Assembly: GCF_037572415.1 (NCBI RefSeq)
Contig: NZ_JBBHLB010000007.1
Span: forward strand, 1 to 64,000
Direction of reading: 5' to 3'
Source: Flavonifractor porci
Lineage (GTDB): Bacteria; Bacillota; Clostridia; Oscillospirales; Oscillospiraceae
Length of the DNA: 64,000 nt
The notes under the pieces: model-generated
The model's input: the letters and a program-made list of their open reading frames with translations, nothing else
Database searches by the model: none
What the model was told of the DNA's origin: nothing
Position numbers and translations under genes: made by a program
Part shown: positions 1 to 9,457 of the stretch, piece after piece
Layout of the letters: each line of letters opens with the position of its first letter
Numbering within the stretch: the stretch's first letter is position 1

Positions 1-1
1 C

Positions 2-118
2 ATGGGCCGCAGCTTCAGCCGCCGTATGGATAACAAGGCTGTGGACAAGCTGTTCTTCTGGCTGCTGCTGGTCATTACCGGCATCAGTGTTTACAACCTG
101 ATCCGCTGCTTTGTGTGA
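2..118 (+). CDS. C-terminal end of a membrane protein, possibly TauE/SafE (TSUP) family (partial)
   Basis: Only the last 38 codons are inside the window; the gene begins upstream. The frame starting at position 2 reads through to a TGA at 116-118. The tail has an arginine-rich stretch (GRSFSRRMDNKAVDKLF) followed by a hydrophobic helix (FFWLLLVITGISVYNLI). This arrangement is common at the C-terminus of TauE/SafE-type permeases, but 38 residues are too few for a firm family call. The IS remnant begins directly after the stop. Confidence 0.5.
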   Translation: MGRSFSRRMDNKAVDKLFFWLLLVITGISVYNLIRCFV

Positions 119-288
119 TAAAAGGTCTGATTCTCCATGTGCAGTCGCTGGCCAGCCTTTTGACTGCGGCGGGATTCCTGTCCCCAGCTTTCGTTTTTCC
201 CGCCGCTCCCGCTGGGTTTTGTCTCTGCCGGTATAGCGTTAATCTCAGGCAGTAGTGCTTGTATGTGTGTGTAATTCCATTTTCCCAT
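91..288 (-). pseudogene. Decayed IS3-type OrfA fragment
   Basis: Reading from the ATG at 286-288 on the minus strand, the first about 20 residues (MGKWNYTHIQALLPEINAI) match the start of the intact OrfA at 9458 (MGKRNYTHVQALLPEIKAM). The match then jumps to a shifted frame corresponding to the middle of that OrfA, so about 25 codons including the helix-turn-helix have been lost. The remaining open frame is an accident of the deletion and is not expected to make a functional protein. It runs into the end of the permease gene. Confidence 0.65.
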
Positions 289-386
289 GACAAGGCCCCC
301 TGATGTAGTCTATTTTCTACATCAGGGGGCCTTTTGTCATTGTCCGTTCTTACTGGACTTGTTCAAATTGGTTACAAGGGCGCTTC
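119..386 (-). mobile_element. Truncated IS3-family remnant (left end plus start of orfA)
   Basis: Positions 292-386 on the minus strand match the left end of the IS copy at 9378-9457 closely: the same TACTGGA...TTCA-type terminal sequence, the same spacer and the same hairpin. The remnant is inverted relative to the copy at 9378 and lacks all of orfB. The two copies bracket a segment of about 9 kb carrying surface-protein genes. Confidence 0.65.
295..334. repeat. IS-borne inverted repeat (hairpin)
   Basis: AAGGCCCCCTGATGTAG and CTACATCAGGGGGCCTT form a perfect stem around a short AT-rich loop. The same stem occurs at 9414-9453 upstream of the second IS copy's orfA. In the IS it probably blocks read-through from outside promoters; here it may also end transcription of the SLH gene at 423-5309, whose stop codon is about 90 bases away. 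Confidence 0.7.
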
Positions 387-422
387 TTGATACGTCCAGA
401 GGTTCTCAGTTCATATGCAGCC

Positions 423-3400
423 TTAACCCAATCCCGTCTCCAGTACCTGGCAGAAATTCATCAGGATCTGCGCCACTTCAGCCCGAGTGGCAGTGCCGGT
501 AGGATCCAGTATGTTGCCACCCTTACCGGACAGCAGTTTGGATCCTACCGCCCACTCCATAGCCTCTGCGGCCCAAGCGGAAACATCAGCACTGTCGGAG
601 AAGGCTGTCAAATCGCCTGCGGCAGATACATCATAACCCTTACCCTGAGCATAGCGATACAGGATGGTAGCCAGCTGCTCCCGGGTCACGGTGTCGTCGG
701 AGGCAAACACAGTATCACTGTAACCCTTGACAATTCCCTGAGATGCCGCCCAGTTTACCGCGTCGGTGTACCACATACCGCTTTCCACGTCGGAGAAGGG
801 CAGTGTATTCTCAGCCTTGGGCTGGCCCTCCAGACGCCACAAAATCGTGACGACCATACCCCGGTTGGTGGTCATAAAAGGAGCGAAGGTAGTGGCGGAA
901 ATGCCGTCCATCAATTTGTTGTCGTAGACGTACTTCACCGCATTGTAGAACCACTCGCCGGCCTTCACATCAGCGAAAGGCAGCTCGGGCACTACAGGGG
1001 CGTCATCCTTTACAAAGGCGGCTTTCACAGTGACCGCAGCGGCAGGCATGGTAAAGGTATACTTGCCGTCACCCTTATCGGTAAGTTTGACCTTGCTGCC
1101 ATCCTTGGCAGTGATGGTAAGGGTGTCCAGCTTGTAGCCCTCATCAGGAGTCACTGTGAGAATCACGGTCTCTCCCGCTTCCGCAGTCTTTTGATCCGCA
1201 GCCACAGAGCCGTTGTCGCTCTTTGTCACAGTGATGCTGTATTTGCTGACGGTGGTGCCGCCACCGCCGCCACCGCCGCCGCCGGAGGTGGTAACTTCAA
1301 TTCTGACAGCAGCGGTCTTGGTGATCTCGCCTTCTGTATAACTGACGGTTACCTGGGTCGTATTGGTGCTCAACGGACCATCCGGCGCAATGGTGTAGTC
1401 TGTAACGACTGCGTTGGTACCGTTATTGTAGTGTGCTGTCACTTCCATACCCTTGGCAGAGAAGGTCTCGCCGGAAACATAGGAGGTCTTTTCAGGCTGC
1501 TTGGTAATGGAAATGGAGTCCAGCGACTTCTTTTCCACTGTGACAATCCATGTGGCCGTACAACCGCCCACGGTGATGGTAACTTCCTGCTGACCCAGCT
1601 TTGCCGGATCGTAGCCAGAGAGCATTTCGGTGCTCAATTCCAGAACACGGGTGGTATTGTCGTCATAAGTAATGGTCACTTGGCCGCCAGTGGGATCCAG
1701 CGGCTGTCCCTCCAGATAAAAGGACCGGACAGGCAGCATGGTTAGGGCAATGGACACCGGCTTCCGCACATCAATAACAACCGTCGCTGCAATCCCGCAG
1801 AAGGCAGCTTCTGTTGCAGCCTGACGAACCTCATAGCTGCCCGGCCGCAGGCCATGAATGGAAGTGCTGCCCGCCTCTACTGTCGTCCAGCTGTCTGCCC
1901 CGCTCACCCGGTATTCATAACGATTCTCAGCAAGCAGGCCGTTGATGGCGCCGTCAGCCGCACTATCTTCGGTCGCTTTCAGAGTCGTCAGCGTGGGCGC
2001 GATCGGACGGGCGGGAACGGGAATGGACTGGGGCTGGCTGTCGATCGTCGTAGTGCCGTTGCCGGCAGCAATCAGCTGAACAGTGGTACCCAGCCAATCC
2101 TCCTCCAAATCGATCCGTCCCTGTTCATCCGCGCTCACAGGCGTACCGTTGACACGATATTCCCTGCCTGCCTCCAGGCCAATGAGCATTTCCTCCTGGT
2201 AGTCGATCCGGGCTGCCGGCGTGGGTTCCTGATTGGGATCATACGGCTCAAAGGTGAATTCCGCGGCCGTGCCGGCAAGATAATATTCCGTTTCAGCAAG
2301 ACGAATATAGAGCGTCTTCGGAGGTTCCACAACCATACCGTTTGCCGCCTCATCCGCGGTAACGGGGCTCCAGCTTTGCTGATCGGCGCTCCACTCCATT
2401 GCAACAGTCAGTCCGGTCAGTTTGCCGCTGCCGTCAATGACGGAAGGCTGCTCTGCCATGATACCGGTGGGAACATCCTGTTTTGCCTTATTGACAGTGA
2501 GAGATACCGACTGCTGAACGGGATCCTCCATTCCCTCGTAGTTCTGCCTGGAGAGATCCGAAGGAGTGAAGATCACATCATATTCCGAAACAGCGGGAGT
2601 AGGAATCATATCTGGATTGGCCCAGGCAAAGGTTCCTAATGTGGTGCTGCCGCCAATCAGCGGAACAGAGGACAGTACCTGCTTGGGATTATAAGTCGCA
2701 TCCTCGGCAGTGGGGAACGTAACCTCCGGTTTTGCAGCCTTTCCAATGCTCCATTTCTGAGAAAGTCCAGAGCCACCGTCAAGTGTGTAGTTTCCACTGT
2801 CCGCGCCGGTCAGCCCGGTGATTTCCGCGGTATAGCTGCCCGCATTGGTGGCAGACGCATTGGACAGGGTCGTCTGCACCGTATCCCCGGGTATCAGGTT
2901 GGTAATCTGCGGTGTGACCTGGTGGACAGTGCCATCATAGATAAAGCTGTCTGCTGTCCAGGTGACTTCAACCGGTCGCGGGGTAATTGCCACGATGTTC
3001 TCAAATGTCTGCTCATACTCCGTATAATAGGCGTCGGCAGGACGAGTGATTTTCACATCGTAGGTCCCGGAATCCGTCGGGGCGTCACCGGTCCAGGCGT
3101 TTTCGCCCGCAGGGCTATACTGGATCTGGAGCGGATTGCCCGGAACAGGTTGTGTCGTTACCGTATGCGGAGTTCCGTCATAGGGTATGGACACAGGTTC
3201 CAGCGTTACGCCCGGGAAGGCTTCCTGCTTGATCCACTTTCCTTCCGCCTGCAGATAGGTGAGCATCGTACCTGGCGCCGCCCCGGCGGTGGCGGTCACG
3301 GTGCCGTCACTGTTTTGCAGGATGGCGGGTGTGATGGAAATATCCCAATAAGTGACATCGCTGCCGGACTGGGTCACTTCGTACAACTTCTGAGCTTCGC

Positions 3401-5309
3401 TGGGTGCGCTTTGCAGAATGAGTGTCCCCGTCCCGCTGCTGCTGGTAATATTGGCACCGCCCGCCGTGGTGTATATTCCGCCGGCAGTCACTATAAGAGT
3501 TCCATTGAGATCCAGCGTGACATCAGTAAGGTCTGCCGCCGTGCGGGTATAGCTTCGGGTAGGCGAATAGTTCACCGGGCGCAGGTCCGCATTGGAAAAC
3601 ACATATTTTTTGTCTACCCACTCTTCCGAATCATAAAGGAAGAGATTGGAAGATAGGTTGAGCCGGGCCCCCTCATCTACCGTTAGTTCTGCGCCCGGTA
3701 GCAAGGAAATGTCGCTGTTAAAGGATGCCGTACCGTTGTGTATGGTCACCGACAGTCCTCCATGTAGGGGAAGAACATAGGCGCTGGAACCAAAGCCCTG
3801 GATATTGATCTCATTTAAGGTCAAATTCCCGGAGACCTCTATCTCCATCCTATCCTTCTCTGGCAGATACCGTTTGGTAAAGGACCCTCCCTCCCCTAAC
3901 TGGAACAATCCGCCGTTACCTACAAAAGGAACCTCAACCGATTCAGTGGAAACACTGCTGTACACCGTAGTGTACAGTATCTCAGAGGCGCCTGCAAATA
4001 TAGTCAGTGGCACCTCGACGTTCTGAACATAATACTGTGAGAAGGGAAACACTCGCTCTTGTCTGCCCTTCATACTCAGAGAAGCTCTTCCGCCTCGCCA
4101 CCCATGAATCTGGAAGTACTCTCGCACCTCTGAACCGCTCTGCGCCGTAACGGAGCCGCTACCGGTAATAAAGCCGTAAGCGTATAGTTTACCTCCGGAA
4201 TTCAGGGTGATGGAACTGCCCTCTTCCATCTGAATTTGTCCATAGGGGCCGGTATTGGAGCCAGGGCCTGGATTCTGAAGGCCAGTATGCTTGCTCCCCA
4301 CGGAGATTGCGCCTCCGCTCTCCACCGAGATGCTTGTTCCGTTGGAGAGAATAAGATTTCTGTAGCAACTAGGCTTGGTATAACCCTTGCCTGTAGTCTC
4401 CGGCTCTGTCTGATAAATCGTATTGGCACTGTCGCAGGGCACCAGCAATGTAACACCGTTAGGAATAGTATACTCGCCCGCCGGCAAAATGCCGTCCTGC
4501 GCCACCACCACCAACTTACCCCCATCCTGCGCCTTTTCAACAGCCAGGTTCAAGTCGGTATAATAGGCACCATCCACCGTAAAGGCCGCCGTACCAACCG
4601 GTATGAACCAGGGGGTCACCGCTGTATCTGCGTCAAAATACATCTTGGCAGAGGCCTCGGTGGAGATAACTGCACCATCCCCGTTTTTCCATCCCAGGAA
4701 CTGGTACCCTTCCGCCGGGGTGGCGGCCAAAGTGTAGGCATGGGATGTTTTGTTTGTCTTTGACAGGCCATCTTGGCCTACCGCTTCGCCGTCCACCGTA
4801 TAGCTGCCGCCCTGTGCCGGCAAAAAGGTAACGGTAACACTGCCGTCCCGCACCAAATACAAATTGGTCAGAGCAATACTGGTAGTATGTGCCGCACCTG
4901 CCTGACTGGTGATGGAGATCGTTACAGAACCCCCGGCAGCCAGAGAGGTAGAATAATGGCCATTCTCTGTAACCTTACCGCCGTTGATCTCAACCGAACC
5001 ACCGTCCAGCGTCAGCGCATAGTCAAAGGATAATGCGGCCTCCGTACCCTTGTTGTTGCTGATTTTCAGAGAACCCTGTCCGGGAGAAGCTGAGCTACAC
5101 CCCTCTTTATCTTTTCCGCTAACCGAACCATTGACGCCGGTACCCTTTGCGTTCCATGTCCCGCCATTACTGTCCAGCCCGATGCTCGGATCGCTCAGGC
5201 CAGAAACAGGGGCTGCATAGGCGGGCAGCGCTACTGCCGGCAGCAGGCCCAGCACCAGCACCAGCGCCAGCAGCATGGACGTCATTCGTTTGAGTATGCC
5301 TTTTCCCAT
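423..5309 (-). CDS. Large SLH-domain cell-surface protein
   Basis: A 1628-residue exported protein predicted to be held on the cell wall by C-terminal SLH modules. Residues 1-33 form a signal peptide (basic start, long Leu/Val/Ala core, AYAA end). After it come a beta-repeat like the InlB B-repeat (around 150-210), a long beta-helix-like stretch with glycine- and serine-rich repeats (250-650), two MBG/YDG-like modules with the YDGT motif (about 690-860), a Big-like module (about 1190-1330), a glycine run (about 1345), a second InlB-like repeat and three SLH modules (about 1440-1620; FADV, FSDV, FSDSADVSAWA). AAGGAGG sits 9 bases before the ATG. It follows the Lgt-like gene by 6 bases. Function beyond adhesion or surface display cannot be told from the sequence. 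Confidence 0.9.
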   Translation of the reverse strand: MGKGILKRMTSMLLALVLVLGLLPAVALPAYAAPVSGLSDPSIGLDSNGGTWNAKGTGVNGSVSGKDKEGCSSASPGQGSLKISNNKGTEAALSFDYALTLDGGSVEINGGKVTENGHYSTSLAAGGSVTISITSQAGAAHTTSIALTNLYLVRDGSVTVTFLPAQGGSYTVDGEAVGQDGLSKTNKTSHAYTLAATPAEGYQFLGWKNGDGAVISTEASAKMYFDADTAVTPWFIPVGTAAFTVDGAYYTDLNLAVEKAQDGGKLVVVAQDGILPAGEYTIPNGVTLLVPCDSANTIYQTEPETTGKGYTKPSCYRNLILSNGTSISVESGGAISVGSKHTGLQNPGPGSNTGPYGQIQMEEGSSITLNSGGKLYAYGFITGSGSVTAQSGSEVREYFQIHGWRGGRASLSMKGRQERVFPFSQYYVQNVEVPLTIFAGASEILYTTVYSSVSTESVEVPFVGNGGLFQLGEGGSFTKRYLPEKDRMEIEVSGNLTLNEINIQGFGSSAYVLPLHGGLSVTIHNGTASFNSDISLLPGAELTVDEGARLNLSSNLFLYDSEEWVDKKYVFSNADLRPVNYSPTRSYTRTAADLTDVTLDLNGTLIVTAGGIYTTAGGANITSSSGTGTLILQSAPSEAQKLYEVTQSGSDVTYWDISITPAILQNSDGTVTATAGAAPGTMLTYLQAEGKWIKQEAFPGVTLEPVSIPYDGTPHTVTTQPVPGNPLQIQYSPAGENAWTGDAPTDSGTYDVKITRPADAYYTEYEQTFENIVAITPRPVEVTWTADSFIYDGTVHQVTPQITNLIPGDTVQTTLSNASATNAGSYTAEITGLTGADSGNYTLDGGSGLSQKWSIGKAAKPEVTFPTAEDATYNPKQVLSSVPLIGGSTTLGTFAWANPDMIPTPAVSEYDVIFTPSDLSRQNYEGMEDPVQQSVSLTVNKAKQDVPTGIMAEQPSVIDGSGKLTGLTVAMEWSADQQSWSPVTADEAANGMVVEPPKTLYIRLAETEYYLAGTAAEFTFEPYDPNQEPTPAARIDYQEEMLIGLEAGREYRVNGTPVSADEQGRIDLEEDWLGTTVQLIAAGNGTTTIDSQPQSIPVPARPIAPTLTTLKATEDSAADGAINGLLAENRYEYRVSGADSWTTVEAGSTSIHGLRPGSYEVRQAATEAAFCGIAATVVIDVRKPVSIALTMLPVRSFYLEGQPLDPTGGQVTITYDDNTTRVLELSTEMLSGYDPAKLGQQEVTITVGGCTATWIVTVEKKSLDSISITKQPEKTSYVSGETFSAKGMEVTAHYNNGTNAVVTDYTIAPDGPLSTNTTQVTVSYTEGEITKTAAVRIEVTTSGGGGGGGGGTTVSKYSITVTKSDNGSVAADQKTAEAGETVILTVTPDEGYKLDTLTITAKDGSKVKLTDKGDGKYTFTMPAAAVTVKAAFVKDDAPVVPELPFADVKAGEWFYNAVKYVYDNKLMDGISATTFAPFMTTNRGMVVTILWRLEGQPKAENTLPFSDVESGMWYTDAVNWAASQGIVKGYSDTVFASDDTVTREQLATILYRYAQGKGYDVSAAGDLTAFSDSADVSAWAAEAMEWAVGSKLLSGKGGNILDPTGTATRAEVAQILMNFCQVLETGLG

Positions 5310-5315
5310 CAGGCA

Positions 5316-5993
5316 TTACCTCCTTCTCTTGGCGCGGGATGATTTGTGGTCGTTCCGCGCCTTCAGTTCAAAATAAAAGCTGCATCCGATCACGATGGAC
5401 AAAAGGGACCAGAAGTGGGCCGGATGCAAGCCCCAGAACAGGGCTTTTCCCTCCCGGAACCACTCTTCCACAAATCGGAAGGTCCCGTAGGCCATCATAT
5501 AGAGCGGATAGATGGTTCCCGGCTGCTTCTGCCGGCGCAGCCGGCGGTAAAACAGCACCAGCAGCACCCCGTGAAAGACCATCTCCACCTCGCGGGTGGG
5601 CCAGCACAGCGTGCTGCCCCCCGGCAGAGGAAGCCCCCGGCAGCAGCCGGACAGGATGCAATTCATCCGGGCAAACAGCAAGGTGGAAATCATGCACAGG
5701 GTAAGCACATCAAACAGTTCAGGAAGGGAACGGGAAAAAACCTTCCCCACCGCAACATAAAAAAATGGCAGGAAGAAGATCCCTCCATACAGGCTCATGC
5801 CGCCGCTCAATGTCAGCTGAAAAGCCTCCAGACCGGCAAACAGCTTTACACAGAGCACTCCGGCAACCGTGTGCAGCACCGCCGCCGGTATGATCGCCGC
5901 TGCGGGCAAGGCCAGCTGTTTGCGAAAGCGCCACAGCCACACCACGCTGCACAGCGTACCGGCGGCCAGGCAGAGCAGCAAAGCCGGTTCCAT
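5316..5993 (-). CDS. Prolipoprotein diacylglyceryl transferase-like (LGT-family) membrane protein
   Basis: This 225-residue polytopic membrane protein has features of the Lgt fold: YGGIFFLP in an early helix, an RMNCILSGCCRG segment in the middle and the GTFRFVEEWFRE motif near the end. The central cysteine pair (GCCRG) places it among Lgt-like paralogues rather than with the classical enzyme, which has an RxGNF segment there, so lipoprotein lipidation should not be assumed. A longer frame up to 6131 is open, but the ATG at 5991-5993 has AAGGGAG upstream and avoids overlap with the neighbouring SLH gene. It lies between two SLH-protein genes on the same strand, so it may act on or with surface proteins. 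Confidence 0.7.
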   Translation of the reverse strand: MEPALLLCLAAGTLCSVVWLWRFRKQLALPAAAIIPAAVLHTVAGVLCVKLFAGLEAFQLTLSGGMSLYGGIFFLPFFYVAVGKVFSRSLPELFDVLTLCMISTLLFARMNCILSGCCRGLPLPGGSTLCWPTREVEMVFHGVLLVLFYRRLRRQKQPGTIYPLYMMAYGTFRFVEEWFREGKALFWGLHPAHFWSLLSIVIGCSFYFELKARNDHKSSRAKRRR

Positions 5994-6072
5994 AGGTTCG
6001 CTCCCTTCTTGATGTGGAATAGAAAAGCCGGGGCGGGCAGTTTGCCCGCCCCGGCCGGGTGGTTGTGTACAA

Positions 6073-8235
6073 TTACGGAGTCTCGGTGTTGGTATTGGCG
6101 TAGGCGCTAAAATCAATGTGCAGCACCACAACCACAGTTTCGGTGGCGGTGAAGCCCATGGAGGACTCCAGATCCACGGTCACAGTCACAGGAACGGCGT
6201 AGTAATTATCCTTGCTCATGGAACCATCAGCATCCTTAAACTGACCGGGCGTCATTTCCTTGATCCCGTCGCTGGTCATTCCAACAACGCCGCTCATGAA
6301 ATTCTGCCAGGCAGATCCCTCCGTACCGGGGGTAAATACGCCATGGTCACCAGTGAAGAAGGGGGTATCATTAACCTGAACCGTCAGCTTGCTCAGGACC
6401 TTGTTGATCACATTTGCATTGCTGTTCACGGTAGTAAGAACAGAATTGATCTCGTCGGCGCCGCTGCCCAGGATATCGTTCAGATTCAGCTTTGCCAACT
6501 CATTCAGCAGCCGGCCCACAGTAACGCTATCAAAGGTATTCTGCATTTGCTCCGCGCTGATGCCCTTCCCCTCGGCAATCTCCACAGCCTTCTTCATCAG
6601 GGCGTCGGGCATCTCCATGGTGACCACAAAGGCCTCGGTTTCATTGACGGTGATCCCGTAGCGGTTCGTGATTTCATCGCTGCTCAGCTTCTCCATGCTC
6701 AGGTGGTCGGCCAGGCTCTTGGCCAGCTTCTGCACCTTGGCAACGTCCTCTCCCGTCATCTTTACGCTGATGTTGAAGTTGTAAGAATCGGTGCCCTCAG
6801 CTTTGGCGCTCACAGTCTTGTAGGTATAAACACCGTTAGCGTCGGCTTCCATCTTGCTCAGATACTCAAAGAAACCCTGGGATACGGCAAACAGTGCGTT
6901 CTTCAGCTCAGTGTTCTGGAACGCACCTTTGTCATAGACCTTCTGATCGGCTACGGTGAGAACATACTGGCCAAAATGATCATCCAGCGCCTTCTTCAGC
7001 CGGGTAGCCAGGCCATTCAGCACATCCTCGCCCACAGCGGCATTGCCGGCCATAATGGCGTCCACGTTCAGGGTCAGGGCAAACTGGTCACCACTGCGGG
7101 TAGCAGTCACCAGCTGAGCACCGTCATGACCCTTGAAATCTTCCAGAGCCTTATTCAGCTCATCCCAGGCCCCCTCAACAGCCAGCTGAGCCTCATTTTC
7201 ATCGGGAACCACGGTTCCGCCTCCACCGCCGCCGGTGGAACCGGAAGGTGTGGTAACGCTCCCACCGGCAGCCACGTTCTTGTTGCCGGCCTTGGTACCG
7301 GTGGTCTCCTCACCGGCGGTTACCTTGGTGTTTTTGGTGTTGATGGTATTGTTATTGCCGTTGGCCAGTACGTCCTTTACAGTACCGGTACCACTGACGG
7401 TGTTGCCGCTGCCGTCCAGCTGCAGGTGCTCCACCACAGCATCCTTATTGGCCACGATCTTACCGTCGTCGGACAGCACGATCACCTGCTCAAACTGGCC
7501 CTTATCCAGGTTGACGTTCTGGCCCGTCACCACGACCAGATCAGCCTTACCGGTCAGGGTGGCGTTGTCGCCGGTCAGCAGCACCACGCCGCCGTCACAG
7601 GTCACTTCAGCCTTGTCTGTGTTGCTGTAGACGGTTACGATACGGTCCAGCAGGGACATAACACTGCCCCGGGTGATATCATCCAGAGGAGCAAAACCAC
7701 CGCCGCTGACGCCATTGACCCAGCCATATTCATTCATGGCTGCCACATAGCCCAGCGCATAGTCCGAAACAGTATCAGCATCGGCAAAGGGCAGTTCCTT
7801 CTCCACGGGCACAATGCCAAAAGCACGGGCGATCATGGTAAACGCCTGTTCACGGGAGATAGGAGCCAGAGGAGACATAGTGTTGTTGCCAGTGCCGTTC
7901 AGGATACCGGCCTCCACGCACTGAGCAATGGGAGAGACATACCAGGCGCCCTCCTCCAGATCAGCAAAAGCGCTGACGTCAGCTTTCTTTTCAAGGCCCA
8001 TAGTGGTAGCCAGCACCTTGGCAAACTCGGCGCGGGTCATGACGCCGTCAGGATCAAAAATACCGTTCCCCTTGCCGTCCACAACATCATAATCAGTCCA
8101 ACGCTCAATGCTGGACTCCGCCCAGTGTCCTTCGATGTCTGTAAAGGCATCAGATTCGGCAGCAAATGCAGGTCCTGTCATAAGAGACATAGACATACAC
8201 ACAGCGAGAGATGCTCCCAAAATTGTTTTCTTCAC
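6073..8235 (-). CDS. SLH-domain exported protein with glycine-rich linker
   Basis: A 720-residue protein. The start is taken as the GTG at 8233-8235 (V-K-K-T-I-L), preceded by GGAGG 8 bases upstream and followed directly by a signal peptide ending TGPAFAAE. An in-frame ATG at 8373 would place coding sequence over the promoter. Three SLH modules lie at about residues 30-200 (AFTDIEGHWAE, AFADLEEGAWY, and a weaker third). Next is a parallel-beta-like region rich in N, G and T (200-340), a GSTGGGGGG linker (about 345) and a C-terminal half of about 370 residues, helical and charged, that I do not recognise. The SLH modules should hold the protein at the wall. Confidence 0.85.
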   Translation of the reverse strand: MKKTILGASLAVCMSMSLMTGPAFAAESDAFTDIEGHWAESSIERWTDYDVVDGKGNGIFDPDGVMTRAEFAKVLATTMGLEKKADVSAFADLEEGAWYVSPIAQCVEAGILNGTGNNTMSPLAPISREQAFTMIARAFGIVPVEKELPFADADTVSDYALGYVAAMNEYGWVNGVSGGGFAPLDDITRGSVMSLLDRIVTVYSNTDKAEVTCDGGVVLLTGDNATLTGKADLVVVTGQNVNLDKGQFEQVIVLSDDGKIVANKDAVVEHLQLDGSGNTVSGTGTVKDVLANGNNNTINTKNTKVTAGEETTGTKAGNKNVAAGGSVTTPSGSTGGGGGGTVVPDENEAQLAVEGAWDELNKALEDFKGHDGAQLVTATRSGDQFALTLNVDAIMAGNAAVGEDVLNGLATRLKKALDDHFGQYVLTVADQKVYDKGAFQNTELKNALFAVSQGFFEYLSKMEADANGVYTYKTVSAKAEGTDSYNFNISVKMTGEDVAKVQKLAKSLADHLSMEKLSSDEITNRYGITVNETEAFVVTMEMPDALMKKAVEIAEGKGISAEQMQNTFDSVTVGRLLNELAKLNLNDILGSGADEINSVLTTVNSNANVINKVLSKLTVQVNDTPFFTGDHGVFTPGTEGSAWQNFMSGVVGMTSDGIKEMTPGQFKDADGSMSKDNYYAVPVTVTVDLESSMGFTATETVVVVLHIDFSAYANTNTETP

Positions 8236-8360
8236 GATGAGATTCCTCCAATCCAATAGAATGTGGGGTACAAAACGCGCATGGAATGTATACTTGGGCG
8301 CTTTCACCTCCAATGTTACAGCTGTGCATATCAAGGCAAAACGGCTGTATCTGTACTGGC

Positions 8361-8389
8361 ATTGTAGCACCAACAGTCAAAGAAGGCAA
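8361..8389 (-). promoter_or_regulatory. Sigma-70-type promoter for the SLH gene at 6073-8235
   Basis: On the minus strand TTGCCT and TACAAT are separated by exactly 17 bases, followed by a 5' untranslated leader of about 120 bases before the GTG start. Confidence 0.55.
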
Positions 8390-8709
8390 GTCCATAATTC
8401 CAATGGAGGAAAGTTTGTCCAAAACAAATATTCTGATAATTATATAAAATCCTGTATTTTCCTCTTTTCAGCAGCCAAAAAATACATCACATTTATACAA
8501 ACCTGGATTCGACTGGAAATATTCTTTTGTAGCAGAGCAATTCCTATGTTGGAAATGCCCACCGCTATTCCGATAAAAAAAATTTTTCCAGTCTCTTCCT
8601 GTAATAGAGCAAAAGCGTATCTTTTTCTCAGGCGGCGTCAACGGGAAACCTCATTAATATGAATGAAAACCAAAGTCAATTCAAACCGCCGCATCCCAAG
8701 CCCGGCTTC

Positions 8710-8738
8710 TTGACAGGTTCTTCCGGAAACGATAAAAT
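8710..8738 (+). promoter_or_regulatory. Sigma-70-type promoter for the tetR gene at 8769
   Basis: TTGACA at 8710-8715 and TAAAAT at 8733-8738 with a 17-base spacer, about 30 bases before the start codon. Confidence 0.65.
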
Positions 8739-8768
8739 AATAAAAATAAGAATTAAGGCGTGGGAAAA

Positions 8769-9359
8769 ATGAAGGTTACACCACAGGAAAAAATCATACT
8801 GGACGCGGCCCTGGAGGTCGTGGCGCGGGAAACCATCAGCCGCACCAGGATGCACCTGATTGCCGAAGAGGCCGGGATGTCCCAGTCAAACCTGCACTAT
8901 CATTTTAAAACAAAAGATGCGTTAATGAAGTCCCTCTTCTGTATGATTCAGGATACATTTACAGCCCGGCGCAAACAGGATACCGCGGACCAGAATACCC
9001 CCGTTGAAAGTCGGATCGCACATTTCTTCCAGGAACCCAGGCGTCTGTTGGATGAGGACTGGCGCTATGAGACGGTACAGATCGATTTCTGGCTGTACGC
9101 CCATACAGAGCCGGAAATGCAGGCGCTGTTTGACGAAAGCTATGAAGGTTGGCGGGATCAGGCGGTCCGTATGATTACTGAGGCATACCCCCGCATTCCC
9201 GCCAATACGCAGCGAGCCCTGAGCTACATCATGGTATCCATGTTCATCGGGGCTGTCATGCAGATCATAAACCGGGCCGATTTTGACCTGGATCGCTATT
9301 TTGAAGTCTGTACAAAACTGATTGTTTTGGAATTGAACAAACTGCAGCAAAGTGGTTGA
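8769..9359 (+). CDS. TetR/AcrR family transcriptional regulator
   Basis: A 196-residue one-domain repressor with an N-terminal helix-turn-helix (about residues 10-55; IAEEAGMSQSNLHYHFKTKDAL) and a helical ligand domain. ATG 8769 is preferred over GTG 8760 because the AAGG ribosome site would leave only one base before the GTG. It is closely similar in length and HTH (LIAEEAG, SNLHY, FKTK) to the TetR at 10349-10951, suggesting duplication, with the IS copy sitting between them. No metabolic gene is directly next to it on the same strand, so its targets are unclear; it could bind the same operators as its paralogue. Confidence 0.85.
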   Translation: MKVTPQEKIILDAALEVVARETISRTRMHLIAEEAGMSQSNLHYHFKTKDALMKSLFCMIQDTFTARRKQDTADQNTPVESRIAHFFQEPRRLLDEDWRYETVQIDFWLYAHTEPEMQALFDESYEGWRDQAVRMITEAYPRIPANTQRALSYIMVSMFIGAVMQIINRADFDLDRYFEVCTKLIVLELNKLQQSG

Positions 9360-9413
9360 TTCTGACTCATCAAACATAATGAACTGATCCAGTAAAAACG
9401 GACAGTGACAAAA

Positions 9414-9453
9414 GGCCCCCTGATGTAGGAAAATAGACTACATCAGGGGGTCT
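9414..9453. repeat. IS-borne inverted repeat upstream of orfA
   Basis: AAGGCCCCCTGATGTAG pairs with CTACATCAGGGGGTCTT, one GU/mismatch from perfect. Same structure as at 295-334. Its downstream arm ends just before the orfA start. Confidence 0.7.
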
Positions 9454-9457
9454 TATC

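Larger units (their letters stand above)
8236..8768. other. Intergenic stretch between divergent SLH and tetR genes
   Basis: AT-rich and without a supported gene. It carries the minus-strand promoter at 8361-8389 with its leader, and a plus-strand promoter at 8710-8738. Open frames in it have no ribosome site and read as shadows. Confidence 0.6.

Noticed and set aside
387..1745. Long plus-strand open frame opposite the SLH gene
   Set aside because: It is an antisense shadow of the 1628-residue SLH protein: no ribosome site, no domain and unnatural composition.
6118..8259. 713-residue plus-strand frame opposite the second SLH gene
   Set aside because: Histidine- and glycine-rich composition is typical of antisense shadows, while the minus frame has a signal peptide and SLH modules.
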